Shown piece by piece: positions 9,052 to 19,254 of a DNA stretch of 22,690 nt. The notes under the pieces were generated by a model. The model ran no database searches. It was not told the DNA's origin and saw only the letters and a list, made by a program, of their open reading frames with translations. Source of the DNA: Chara braunii (lineage: Eukaryota; Streptophyta; Charophyceae; Charales; Characeae); contig BFEA01000334.1 of assembly GCA_003427395.1 (NCBI GenBank), forward strand, positions 107,136 to 129,825. The letters run 5' to 3'. The position numbers and the translations under genes are program-made. Position 1 is the stretch's first letter. Each line of letters begins with the position of its first letter.

Positions 9052-10621
9052 TCAAGGGGACGGCGAGATAACGATCGGGGACGAAACCCGATGCCCCGCA
9101 TCGGTACGTGGACGAGTTGGTGGGTGATCGGAGGCGGAGGGGGAAGGGGATCGGCTTCGTCGCCGTCTCGCTGGTGCGGCCGAAGTCTCGCCAGCTGTCT
9201 CTCCATCCTCGGGCTTAGGCGGCTCTGGATCCCGGGACGGATCTTTGGGGAGCGGCTGGCCGGCTGCGCTGGCGAACTCCAACTGTCTCTTCCCGACCGC
9301 GATTTCTTCTCTCTTCTGCGCCAGGGCCTGCGCCCGAGCTTCGTCACACACTTCCTCCTCAAATCCTTCGTACTCCGACTCTTCTAATTCCCCCTGGTCT
9401 TCCTCTTCTTCTTCGTCGTCTTGCTCGTCTTCCTCCTCCGCTTCACTTTGCTCCCCTTCGCTGTGCTCACTGTAACTTCCTTCCTTGGGAGTTTCTTCCT
9501 CGTCGGCCTCTTCTTCGACCTCTTATTCTTCTTCCGAGCTTTCTCCTTCCGCTTCAATCTCTACCTCCTGATTCTTAGAGGCCGTCCGATCTTGGAAGAA
9601 GTCGAGGTCGACTATTTCGTGCGGGTCCGGATAATCGCGTTGTGACGGTGGGTTACGGCTGCTTCCAGGTTCCTCCAAGCACGCCGACCACTGAAGATAT
9701 GGCGCCAAGGTCCGCGTGAGAACGTGCGGGACCGGGCTGTCGTCGCTCTGCGAGACGATCTCGAGTAGGAGATCGTCGCCCAGCTGCGCAAGGGGGACCG
9801 TTAACTCGTGTACGATCGGTTGGCGGTGATCGGGCCGCACCGATCCGAAGAGGAATCCGAGCAGATCGCCCTCCACTACAGTTCGCCACGCCTGGATGAT
9901 AAGCAGTTCTAGTTACTCTGCCCACTGGCGGTGATCTCCGTGCTGCGTCCACGTGACTCTTACTCCGACCAGACACACCGATAGCTCAACGAAGTGCTCC
10001 TGCCAACGTCTCCACTACAGGGGATCAAGGAGGGGGACAGCAAGTGATTCCAGTCGAAAGGAGAGATGCGGATGGACTCCAGACTGCCAAAAGGTGGGAA
10101 AAAAGGAGAGGAGGTCGAAAGTGGAGATCGGGGATGGGTTCATTGAGGACGGGGAAAGGGGACGAGTTCTGGGAGCACCACCGCTGACTCGTGCTGGAAA
10201 GTTCGGATCCCGTCGAAATCGACGCCGTCCGTGGGAAAGAGGTTGTCTCCGTGGGGCGTGAGCCAATGGTTCCACTCCGCCGCCAACTGCTGTGCCCACA
10301 GCCGGAGCGTCGTCTTGATGGCTGTATGCCGCAGCAGGGTGATGGTGCTGATGTCGCCACTGAAGGCGACCACCGTAGACACGTGGCTGATTCCCGGAGC
10401 CGATCGCCGATGAACTCCTACCGCCTCTGCTAAAACAACTGCCCGGGGATTTCCTGCAAAATGAAACTCGGCAGCCGCGTACACTCCCTGGGTACAGAAG
10501 AACTGCGCAAGTTGCCGAAGATCTGGATTGAGCCGCGGATGATGAACTTGTTGAATCGCCGAGATGTGACACCAGGCACCAGCAGAGAATTGTCGAGAGC
10601 TCGCTCCATAAGAAAACTCAT
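9052..10621 (-). pseudogene. Extra ORF downstream of integrase, unknown function (broken)
   Basis: The start ATG (10621-10619) overlaps the integrase stop TGA (10620-10618) as ATGA. From there about 520 codons read as protein-like sequence on the minus strand if two frameshifts (near 10.55 kb and 10.14 kb) and three stops (10015 TAG, 9913 TAA, 9523 TAA) are ignored. The central part (10140-10540) is globular-looking and Trp/His-containing (AAEWNHWLTPHGDNLF). The 9523-10010 part continues in one frame (HELTVPLAQLGDDLLLEIV). The C-terminal part is very acidic (about 9350-9560) and ends with an arginine/serine patch (RRRRSRSPSPS, near 9120) that could be a nuclear signal. No transmembrane segment or signal peptide is evident, so it is not an obvious env. 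I do not recognise the family. Confidence 0.65.
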
Positions 10622-11640
10622 GGCGATGGCGATGGAGTGATAGAGAGAGAACGAGAAGGAGACAGAGAGACAGGCGATAAGCAGTCGTCGTCCTCTTCCA
10701 CAGCGGAGGAGGAATCGGATGAATGCGAAGATGGGGAAGGAGGAAGGGGACGAAGGTAGGACACATGGCGGACGATCGGACAAGCCTGTCGGCTGCCGGA
10801 GACCTCGGGCGCAAGCCGCACAGTGTTCACGTCGTTCGGTCCGAGCTCAACCACGCGAAACCGCCCGAAGAATCGTGGCGCTAGCTTACCCTGGCGATCA
10901 CATTTCCTTACCTGCACGATGTCCCCTAATTTGTACTGGGGCCGCGGACTTGCGTTCCCGTTCCGGGCCTCGTAGCTTCGGACCTGTTGGCCATGGGCCA
11001 ACTCGGTCATCTTCTGGCGTTTTCGGGCTAGCCTGGGGAGGGACCGTTCCATTAACTCCAAGTGTCGCTTGGCCTTGTCTCGCGCCGTAGCCCTTGTGGG
11101 CCGGTGGCTGAGCGTTGATTCGTCAGGGAGGCTTGGTACTGAAACGCAAGCGACGCTATTAGTCCTTAATTGAAAGGGGATCAAGCCCATCGATTCGTGG
11201 GGCGTTCCGCAATGGACCGCTAGGATGTGGTCGACGATATCAAGCCAGGGCCTTGGATCCCATGCCGCGATGTTTCGTTGCAGCGTTGTCTTTATCACCC
11301 TATTGGCGTTTTCTACCAGCCCACTGGATTGTGACATATGGGGCGCGGTGTTCCGCACAGCGACACCGTGTATGACCAGGTTCCTTAATACTTCCCCCCT
11401 GAATTCTGCCCCGTTATCGGTCAGGATCTCTTTCGTATCCTGGTGCATCCCGAGAAAACGGTTAACATACCGCGTGATTTCGGTGGCTTGTCGCGTGCGA
11501 CACGGGTAGGCTTCGATCCACTTCGAAAAATGGTCGACGAAAACCAACAGGATTGAATATTCACAACTATTAGGACCAGGGGGTACCACGATATCGGTAG
11601 TATCCATACTCACCCTTTGGAACGGTCGCTCAACCACCGT
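10618..11640 (-). pseudogene. Ty3/gypsy integrase catalytic core and C-terminus
   Basis: This would insert the element's cDNA into the genome. The rve core shows the acidic triad: Asp12 (VSMDTTD), Asp74 (LTDNGAEF) and Glu109 (GLVENANR), counted from the Met at 11637. There are 34 residues between the last two, one fewer than the usual 35. A GPF-like module (APRFFGRFRVVEL) follows, then a Ser-rich and acidic tail of about 50 residues. No chromodomain is visible. The Met at 11637 is not a natural start; the sequence is continuous with the HHCC zinc finger upstream after a one-base shift near 11.64-11.66 kb. The ORF body itself is open for 339 codons. Confidence 0.9.
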
Positions 11641-11645
11641 TGGAA

Positions 11646-12362
11646 CTATCGATCTTGGCGGTTGGATCGACGCTTATCAGCAGTGCAGACCTGACAGTTT
11701 GCGACGATGAATTTCACATCGTCCCGAATATTGGACCAATACCACTCATTTTTGTCGATTGCTGATTCGGTAATCCGTACGGCAAAATGGGCTGCCATTT
11801 CTTCATGTGTCGTCTTCACCCAGTCGTACCTCATGAACGGATGTAGCACAATCATCAAAATCCCACTGCCGTCCGTTTTCCGTTTTTCTAACCTACCCTC
11901 TATCCATCGATAATCCCGAGCCCTTTTGTTAGCCCTCCTCCGATCTTCCTTGGTGAAGTCCTGGAGGCGGTTACCAACTAAGGTAGCAATCAAAGCGATG
12001 TGGGTCCATACTTTGGCCCTTCGAAATCGTCGGGTTTTTTCCAACCCTTCTGACGTGGCATACAGAAAGCGAGCCTCGGTCGGGATCTTGTCAACCCGAC
12101 ACAAGGGGCATAACCACGGTTTACTGTCATTTCGGTATTGGATGCATGAGCCATGGGCTCGTGCGACATACTGTTGGCAGTCTATCCATTCCGCATACCC
12201 TTCCCCGTTAGGACACATGGAGACAGAGTATACGCAAGAAATTGCTTCGCAAAAATAGCAAAATTTATCAGGCAGGGAGAGAATAGACGAAGAGGAGATG
12301 GTAGAAAGAGGGGTAGTGAGGTTACCTCCATCACCCATTGTCATCAGTCTGCTTCTTGCCAC
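11646..12362 (-). pseudogene. PHD-type zinc finger plus integrase HHCC zinc finger
   Basis: This 238-codon frame links RNase H to integrase. Residues 35-88 fit a PHD finger: Cys35, Cys38, Cys62, then Tyr65 in the Cys4 position, His70, Cys73, and Trp83 two residues before Cys85 and Cys88 (HGSC and WLCPLC are typical). Tyr for Cys is a single G-to-A change. Residues 186-226 form the integrase N-terminal HHCC finger (His186, His192, Cys223, Cys226; motif ANCQVC). PHD fingers usually read histone H3 tails, so a role in target-site choice is possible but inferred. The frame differs from both neighbours. It overlaps the RNase H frame at 12331-12362 and ends in a stop just before the integrase core frame, so frameshifts or recoding are needed at both joins. 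Confidence 0.85.
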
Positions 12363-12804
12363 GTGGGAGAACTGTCACTTGTCCGTACTTAGGCCCGTTT
12401 GCCGGTTCCGACTCCTTCCACAAAGTGATTTCCTCGCCTTTCGGTACTTTAGCGGGCCGATGCAGACGTGTCAGCCCGTCCTCGTTGCCGTGCCTTTCTG
12501 TCTTCCGGTGAATGATGTCGAAGTCGTATTCCTGTAGCCATACCGCCCATCGTCCAATCATGCCCGTGTAATTAGTGAGTTTCTTCAAAGCCAGCAAGGG
12601 TTCGTGATCCGTCGCGAGGCGGAACTTCTTTCCACAGAGATACGGATGGAAGTGCTGGATTCCCCAGACTACTGCATAGCATTCGCCTTGGGGTGCTGAG
12701 TCATTCCTCCGTTCGTCTGGCACCGTTCGCGACGCGTACTCGATGACATGTTCGCGACCATCGTTCCCCTTCTGCGCTAGAGTAGCGGAGATAGCTTCCG
12801 GTTG
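12331..12804 (-). pseudogene. RNase H domain of pol (in-frame stop upstream, first Asp lost)
   Basis: This domain degrades the RNA strand during reverse transcription. Motifs seen are IEYASRT, the Glu region (PQGECYAVVWGI), FRLATDHEPLLAL with its Asp, the WLQEYDFDIIHR block and NEDGLTRL. It is in the same frame as RT but separated from it by TGA at 12805-12807. The residue that normally supplies the first catalytic Asp reads as Asn (ITN) just before that stop. The C-terminus runs past the usual domain end to a stop at 12331. Confidence 0.85.
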
Positions 12805-14090
12805 TCAGTTCGTGATAAGAATGAACTGTTTTGAGGGGTCCGGCCGGATCAAAATAGGTGTCGTCGCCAGAGCGTCCTTGAGGGTCGAGAAGGCCTGCTC
12901 ACACTCCACATCCCAACTGAGAGGCTGATCCTTTCGTAACAGGTTCGTTAGTGGCCGTGCAATCGCGGCGAAGCCCTTGATGAAACGGCGATAGTACGAG
13001 GCCAACCCCAAGAAGGCTCGAACCTGTGTTAGCGACGTGGGAACCGGAGCTTCTCTTACCGCCGCGACCTTTCTCGAGTCAGGCCGCAGTCCTCCACACG
13101 TCACGACGTAGCCCAAGAACGAAATTTTCGAAATAAAAAATTCGCTCTTTTCGAGTGCGATCTTGAATCCAGCGTCCCTCAGCGCTCCTAGCGTCCACTC
13201 AATGTGTTGTGCATGTCCGTGATAGGTCTCCGAGTAGACAAGGATATCACCCATGTATACGATCACGCAGAAGTTGATCATTCCCTGAGTTAGTCGCGTC
13301 TTGTTGACGAAGTTTTGGAATGTCATGTTCATCGCTCGCTGAAACGTGGCAGGCGCGTTGCAAATCCCCATCGGACACCGAACCCACTGCCACGTGCCTT
13401 CAAACAATACGCAGGTCGTCTTTGGCCGATCTTCCTCTTTAACCAAAATGTGATGGAAGCCATGCCGAATATCAAACTTGCTAAAATAATTAGCGCATCC
13501 AATCGCATCCAACAAATCATCAATCCGGGGGAGGGGATACACATCTTTAATCGTGATTTCATTCAGCTTGCGATAATCGATGCATATGCAAATTGATCCA
13601 TTTTTCTTCGGTGCTAGCACTACGGGAAATGACCATGGTCCGGTGGCGGGTTCGATCCACCCGCTGGCTTCGAATTCCCGAATTCGTTCAAGAGTCTTTT
13701 TTCGTTCTATCAGGGAGTAACGGTAAGGCTTGCAATGGATGGGAGAATGATTTCCCGTCTGGATCTCGTGTTGGATAACTAGCGACAAGTCAATCTCCGT
13801 ATCAGTTACACTAATCGCTCCCTGATATTCAATCAGAATATCTGCAATTACTTGGTGTATCTCATCAGGTACGTATTGTGGGACGTGTAACTCAAAAGGC
13901 TGGTCCCAGATCCGTACGTCAATCTGCTTCGTGCGTGTTTGTTTCGCCACATCGGGCGGTGGTGCGGTGATGAACGAGTGGTCCGATCGCCAGGAGAACA
14001 CCGTGGCCATCATCTGAGCATTTTCTTCTCGGATGGCCACGTGTCCTTCCGAGATCGCAAATATCTTGCCATGGCACGGTTTTAGTTGCG
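12805..14090 (-). pseudogene. Ty3/gypsy reverse transcriptase (YMGD catalytic box)
   Basis: RT motifs are clear over about 410 codons: SGWIEPATGPWSFPVVLAPK, CIDYRKLNEITIKDVYPLPR, FSKFDIRHGFHHI, CPMGICNAPATFQR, VYMGDILVYSE, the primer-grip and thumb block (FLGYVV) and the connection LGLASYYRRFIKGFA. The catalytic Y-x-D-D box reads Y-M-G-D. The Gly codon is at 13251-13249 on the minus strand, an Asp-to-Gly change that should abolish polymerisation. Upstream, readable sequence (GHVAIREENAQMM) continues before the Met at 14040, and the frame joins the protease-side frame after a one-base shift near 14.06-14.09 kb. The frame ends at TGA 12805-12807. Confidence 0.92.
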
Positions 14091-14617
14091 ATCTTTATTC
14101 CGAGTTCGTCTGATTCGGCCTCGAGGCACCCAGGGGGCTCCAAAGATTCGGCTTCCGCCCCCAAGAGTAGCAATCGTACCTCTTTTGCGGGTGTCAATAG
14201 GGACTTTGGTAGATCGGTTATATCGCAGTAGTGCTTCTTGTCATTGTATCGGGCAAGGAGAGGGTAGGTTCCTTCATACAAGGTTTGAGGGGGTTCCAAG
14301 GAATCGACCATTTTCGAAATCTGTACGAGGGATTCTCCCAAAATCATCGCCTTGGTTCTTTGGGTGTTCCTACTGGTTAGGTGCATCGTTCTTGCGATCG
14401 TTCTGGGCGGCGGGTAACAAATACGCTGTCGCGCTAGCTTCAGGATTTCTGGGTCGTTTTCGTCACTGCTATCTGCATCCTTCGATGATGGCTCATCGTC
14501 TGTAGAGTCTTCCCAGGTGATCATACGAAGAGTCCCTGCCATCATCGGCGAGACTCGCGGGACTGCGTTGATGGTACTACGAAGAGTCAGTCTCATAGGT
14601 ACAACATAGGGCTTTCC
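13919..14617 (-). pseudogene. Pol spacer between protease and reverse transcriptase
   Basis: This frame is continuous with the protease except for TGA at 14618-14620. It has an acidic stretch (STDDEPSSKDADSSDENDP) followed by a charged region, with no domain I can name. From about 14090 down to 13919 it overlaps the RT frame and is probably shadow sequence there. It is best read as the pol linker of the same polyprotein. Confidence 0.65.
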
Positions 14618-14986
14618 TCACGTATTTCGGAGGATGATCGACCGTCGTTCGAAATCCAGGTTCGCTCGCAATGCCACAAGAGCGGGAAGTCCGAAAAGAA
14701 CGTCGTAGGTATTTACATCTAGCACCACGACATCCCCCTGTGCATGCACTTTTCCTAATCGGAAAGCGACATTGGTCATTCTCCCCACTCTTTTAATCTT
14801 TTCTTCGTCTGCCGAAACGAGATGATCCTTCTCTGTAAGCATGATCATGTCGTTTTTCCTTCCTGCTCTTTCAACTACTCTTAATGAAATGGCCAAAACA
14901 GCAACTCCCGAATCAATGATTGCATTGTACGGAATTCCCCATATGTCAATATCGCATTCCGCAGACTTCCACAGGATGGGCTTAAT
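14618..14986 (-). pseudogene. Retropepsin-like aspartic protease
   Basis: It would mature the gag-pol polyprotein. The active-site signature is IIDSGVAVL, with D-S-G at 14914-14906 on the minus strand, preceded by a Trp-Gly-Ile-Pro strand. About 65 residues later YDVLFGLPALV matches the conserved ILG-type second motif, followed by ANLDFERRSI. The frame is the same as that of gag, separated by one TGA at 14987-14989. It ends at TGA 14618-14620, after which readable sequence continues in frame. Confidence 0.82.
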
Positions 14987-15706
14987 TCATAGGAAATGGT
15001 CGTCCTTCTGTACTAATCCTACCCGTATTGGATCCGTCATGCCAGCCGTGTTGTCCTTGGGCATGAGACCTTTAGCCTTTACGTTCATGGTTCGGACGAG
15101 GGCGAATCGTTTTCGGTTCGCCTTGCAGTGTTGTAACATCCACTCATTAGCCTGTTCGAAGATCGAGAGCAGATGGCCGATCGGAACTGGAATTCGATGA
15201 TCCAAGGCTCGAATGATGTTTAGTACATCGATTTTCCCTGTGACGAAGGTGGGTCCTCCCGACTCCATTTCTCCGGGAGAAGGTCGCCACTCCGCCACTT
15301 CTTTCTGTTCCGGCGTTGGTCTGATTGTTCCAATCATTCCAAGCCCAGGATATCCAAGCGATACATACTGATCTAACGGAATGAGTTCGACGGCTTCTTC
15401 CGTGGTTGCCAACGCACTTCCCCCACCTTCTATTTCTTCTATCAGGGCTCTCACTCGTCCTGTTCCGTTAGCGATAGGAGCGACGACCATTGGTGCAACT
15501 CCGACCCGTTGTTGCGGGGGTCGGTGGGGGCAATCACGGGCTAGATGCCCTGGCTGGTGGCATGCATAACAGACATTCAGATTGCTTGCGGCTCCTCCGA
15601 GAACAGGCGTCGGGGCCAGTCCTTGTTGGATCGGAGGGGCACGTACCGCGATGGGCCGCATGTTTCTCATCATGGCCTCTAACCGAGCGTTGTGCTCTCG
15701 CTGTTC
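14987..15706 (-). pseudogene. Gag C-terminal part with CCHC zinc knuckle
   Basis: A perfect C-x2-C-x4-H-x4-C nucleocapsid knuckle (CYACHQPGHLARDC) lies at 15571-15530 on the minus strand, preceded by a Pro/Arg-rich patch. It would bind the element RNA. A stretch of about 190 residues follows that links gag to protease and has no named domain. The frame is bounded by TAG 15707-15709 upstream and TGA 14987-14989 downstream. Readable sequence continues in the same frame on both sides. Confidence 0.85.
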
Positions 15707-16569
15707 CTATTTGCTTTCCTGGATTAGGCTAATTAAAGTTTTGGTTAGTTCGAAGATAGTAGTAGATTCATTTGTTCTTATAGGATTCTCAATTGGTGGC
15801 GGGGGTGCCGTTCTTACAGGTGTCGGCATCACAGGAACATGGACACTCGGGATCTCACTCGGGGTTGGTCGTTTAGGGCCCACCTGCTTCAGATAGGTGA
15901 CTGGGCCAGACACAAATCCCATATTTTCAAACTTGTTCTGTAATGCGGCCAGCTCAGCTCTCGCCCTTGCGAGTTCGGACGAATCTCCTTCCCTAGAATA
16001 ATCTTCTCCTTCTAGGAAGTTCGCCGCGAACTTTCATTCCATCTCTTCTGCAGCGGCCATGATTTGTTGCAACGTGTGATTGATGGGGGAAAATTGCTTT
16101 CACAACTTTGCCCTTATCGTTCGGCTGCGAAGCCCATCAATAAACAAATCTCTCCCGACTGGCTCGCCTCGCTCAGTCTTCAGAAACATTCGGTAGAACC
16201 GGTTTCAGTATATTGCGACAAACTGGAGAGGCTTTTGCACTCGGTCTTTGATCATGTAAAGTGCTTGCTCTGGATGGACATAATCAAATCGATTCATAAA
16301 ATCCCGTTTGAAGGTCGGAAGATCAACCCATACATAGGTACTAGTAAACCAATGATGAGCGTCTCCTCCTAAACGAGCAGGAATGTTTACCTGCGCTTCG
16401 TTATCGTCATACGAAGCGTGCCCAACCATGCTCCTGCGAGATGATGTGCTGGATCGAATAGATAAAGATCAGGTGGCGTCATGGGAGCTCGTGCTCGTGG
16501 GGCGGGTTGATTAGGATTTGGTTGATTAGCATTTTGTTGCGGATTCAGGTTCTGTAAATTAGCAGCCAT
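15707..16569 (-). pseudogene. Gag N-terminal and capsid-like region
   Basis: The likely gag start is ATG at 16569-16567, about 140 bp beyond the PBS, opening an Asn/Gln/Pro-rich leader (NLNPQQNANQPNPNQPAP). A frameshift near 16.43 kb leads into a Retrotrans_gag-like block: ARLGGDAHHWF, then FKRDFMNRFDY, and after a stop NRFYRMFLKTERGE. In-frame TGA stops are at 16205, 16100 and 16034. The following coiled-coil-like stretch (ELARARAELAALQNKFEN) leads into a Pro-rich region. The start codon sits in the loop of a perfect 7-bp hairpin (16561-16567 / 16573-16579). Confidence 0.78.
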
Positions 16570-16709
16570 GTTGGCTGCTCGTCGATTAGCCGATCTGCTT
16601 CGGGTGATGACGGGGTCGCGTCTCTGCGCGTTCCGGGGTCGAGGCCGCCCTCAGTTAGCCAGATCGCCCAATTAGCGTGCTATTGATCCTAAGACCCGGC
16701 CACGTGTCG

Positions 16710-16722
16710 GGCTCCGATACCA
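16710..16722 (-). other. Primer-binding site, initiator-Met tRNA type
   Basis: The minus strand reads TGGTATCGGAGCC, matching the common plant iMet PBS TGGTATCAGAGCC at 12 of 13 positions. It directly adjoins the 5' LTR, as expected for minus-strand DNA priming. The LTR end here lacks the terminal GCGTCACA seen in the other LTR. Confidence 0.85.
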
Positions 16723-19161
16723 ACCTCACGCCCAACGCGACTTCCTGATCGGAGTAGGATGTGGGCCTAAAAGTGCGAAAAGGGGTGTGCCAAGGATTTT
16801 TGGGAAAGTGGGGGTGGAGTCCCAGGTCGGAAATGAGATCTCCTGTGGCAGGGTTTTTCGGGGGCACGAGTGCAATTTGGCGGAGAGCGCGGACCACCTC
16901 GGGTTACAAAGCAGATGGTACGCGGGGGTCACTCAGGACCGGGCGAGCCATTGGTTTCGGGGACGGCGGTTTGTGGGAGGGTCTCTTCGGGGTAGGTGGG
17001 GCTCCTCCGATGAGTCTGCCCGTCGAGAGTTGCCACGTGGCGCCGGACGTCGCACGTTTGAGTTGGGCCTCCTAGGTACAGGGTCCTCTGATCGCCGCGT
17101 CGTCAGCAGTTTCCACAGGGCGTATTAGGTCAGTATAGGGCTAAGGCCGGCCACGAGACGACGCTGAGTTGGTGGTACGGAAGGAGGAGGCGAAAGGGAG
17201 GGAAACTGGTGGTGATAACAACAAATCCGGGGTGGAAGAAGTAGTAGGTATGGTCCGGCGAGGGGAAACCAGAGCAATGGGGGTTGTTAGTGGTGGCGCA
17301 GTGAAATTCCCGAGGACACAGTCGGTTCTCGGTTAGGCAAGGGTATCTCTGTCGGAGGAGTTCGTTTATCCAAGGCGTGAAGTAATCCGGGTCGTATGAC
17401 GAGTCGGAATTCCAGGATCGCGTCATTGTGTCATCGCGGAGTTGTGAGTTGCCTAAGGGCGGGTCCTTGGCAATTGCGATCATCGCGTGAGAGCACGTGC
17501 GGGCTGGTGCGAACCAAGTCGCGCCCACACGTGTTCGCCCGGGATGATTGTTTCGTCGCAGGCCCTGGATGGCCGAATTCGGGCAGACAGTACTCCTACC
17601 GCCTGTATGGGCGAATCGGCACACGGGGGCACGTGTAAATGCACAGATCAAGTTGTGTTTACACGCGTTCTCATGCGGCGTTCGCTGGGCCAAGCATCCG
17701 ACTATCTAATCACTCCGTGTTGTTTTGATCATGCAAGATGCAACGACCACAATGTGCTCAATCAAAAGACAAGCAAGGACAAAGACAGAATTACCGATTG
17801 CGCAAAATTCTTATCCTACTCACTGGCACGACTGCATCAAATGCAACAAACAAAAGCAAAGACAAGGATCCGGTAAAAAGACAAGCAACCAGATATGGCA
17901 TCCATACATCCATTCATTCAGCAACATACGCATAGCGCATCAGAGGTGGAAATCGCGAAGACAAGTGGGAGCAAAAACCCAAGTCTAGGTTCCGAAAAGC
18001 AGAAAACGAGCAGATCACCCGGAGCCGAAATCAAAATTTTATGTACACAAGACAGGAGGGAGAAATGATATTAGAAACAGCAAAACCGCGTCCATCAAAC
18101 TCAGCTCCCTCTTCCTCTCTCTTCTTCTCCGATGCGGACAGTCCGTCGTCGCGCACCACCCCACGAAGCCGTCACCCCGCTTAGTCCTCCCGCACCCGTC
18201 AGATTCGCCCACGCCCACAGTCCATCGTGGCCTGCGTCAACCCCGCCCGTTTGGCACCAGCTCGTTGGGTCGCCTGACTCCTGCTCTACTCACCTCTTAC
18301 TTCGCTCGTGTGCCGACCCTCTCTGATCGCGCAACCCCGAGCTTCCAACTGCTGGTTAAGAGAGCTAACTAATCGCGCAGCCGAAATTTATAGCGTGCAT
18401 GCATGCGCGAAGAACACGGAATTACCAAGACTTAGAGGGGAGATTAGAGTAGGAGTGCCCACGTTCTGCATGACCGGGCCATGGCGTGGGGGACGTAGCC
18501 ACTCTCCACGCATTGATCTGAGCATGCAGTCCACAGCTACCAAAAACGCAGCAAAAGAAAGAGAAGGAGGTCGGGAAAGATGAAGTGCAAGAAGAAAGAT
18601 ACAGTTACAATGGCGCCAGCCAAAAATTACAGTTACATACCCGATTAAAGGCGCGGACTAATCAGAATTTCGTTGCAGCCGCAAAAAGAAGCGCATAAGC
18701 AAAAAGGCGCCGCGCGGCAAAAGAAAATCCTAATTACAAAATTCCTAAATTCCTAATTAATGCGAAAAGCAAAAGTACAGGTTCCAGGTGGAAAGTCCGA
18801 AATTCCGAGAGCCGTCGGGGCTCGACAAAATTCGAAAAAGAAGTCAAAAAGAAAATTCAAAAAGAACGAAGCAAATTCCCGTGCGATGTCCGCGCCCAAA
18901 AAGTTCCAAAACCGAACCAAAAAGAATTGACGTCAATGTTTATTAATCGCGCGCCTGGCGGCGCGCCATCCATCCGACCAATCAATCACCCGTCCCGGGA
19001 CACACCCAGCTCCGAACTCAGCCACCCAGACGAAGAAGCGAGGGTACTGATGCAATTTCCCGTCCATCCCAATCTCCCGTAATTGGCCCAACCTTCCCAA
19101 CTTAGGACCCCTCATTGCAACCGCGCAGAAAGTCGCGCGTTACAGAAAGCGGTTCGTCACA
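16720..19161 (-). repeat. 5' LTR (right copy, about 2440 bp)
   Basis: It matches the 3' LTR throughout, with scattered substitutions and small indels. Its outer end is CGTCACA (19155-19161). Its inner end, next to the PBS, is missing the TGTGACG terminus. It shares the TATA box (18386-18392 on the minus strand). The first few bases overlap the PBS because TGG is ambiguous at the junction. Confidence 0.93.
18386..18392 (-). promoter_or_regulatory. LTR TATA box (5' LTR copy, element promoter)
   Basis: The minus strand reads CTATAAAT, conserved with the box at 7542-7548. In this LTR it would drive the genomic transcript toward gag. Position relative to the LTR ends is consistent with a U3 of about 0.77 kb. 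Confidence 0.5.
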
Positions 19162-19165
19162 ATTC
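19162..19165. repeat. Right target-site duplication ATTC
   Basis: ATTC follows CGTCACA directly and matches 5868-5871 on the far side of the element. Confidence 0.65.
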
Positions 19166-19254
19166 CTCATCCTCCCTTTGTAACGGGGTCTGCTGGGATG
19201 GCAGATCCATCAGTTGTGAGGAGCTTTGCATGTGGTTCCCCGCAAATTGCTGTG

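Larger units (their letters stand above)
5872..19161 (-). mobile_element. Ty3/gypsy LTR retrotransposon, about 13.3 kb, degenerate
   Basis: Two long direct repeats bound a minus-strand gag-protease-RT-RNase H-integrase region. RT before integrase defines the Ty3/gypsy (Metaviridae) order. The outer ends form a perfect TGTGACG / CGTCACA inverted terminus and ATTC flanks both sides. A PBS similar to initiator-Met tRNA adjoins the right-hand (5') LTR. No chromodomain is seen after integrase, which ends in a GPF-like module (FFGRFRVVEL) and a Ser/acidic tail. Unusual additions are a PHD finger between RNase H and integrase and a roughly 520-codon extra ORF after integrase. Multiple stops and frameshifts make it non-autonomous. 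A sampled LTR block (5881-5964 against 16721-16804) shows 5 mismatches in 84, so it is not a fresh insertion. Confidence 0.93.

Noticed and set aside
8709-9387. Plus-strand Gly/Glu-rich ORFs
   Set aside because: They are antisense to the acidic and RS-rich tail of the extra ORF or to G-rich 3' sequence, with no domain.
12805-16207. Reassigned TGA codon (alternative genetic code)
   Set aside because: Frameshifts, a TAG stop and catalytic losses in the same polyprotein show ordinary decay.
16681-16722. A tRNA gene
   Set aside because: Only the 3' acceptor complement is present; it is a primer-binding site, and no tRNA cloverleaf was seen in the window.
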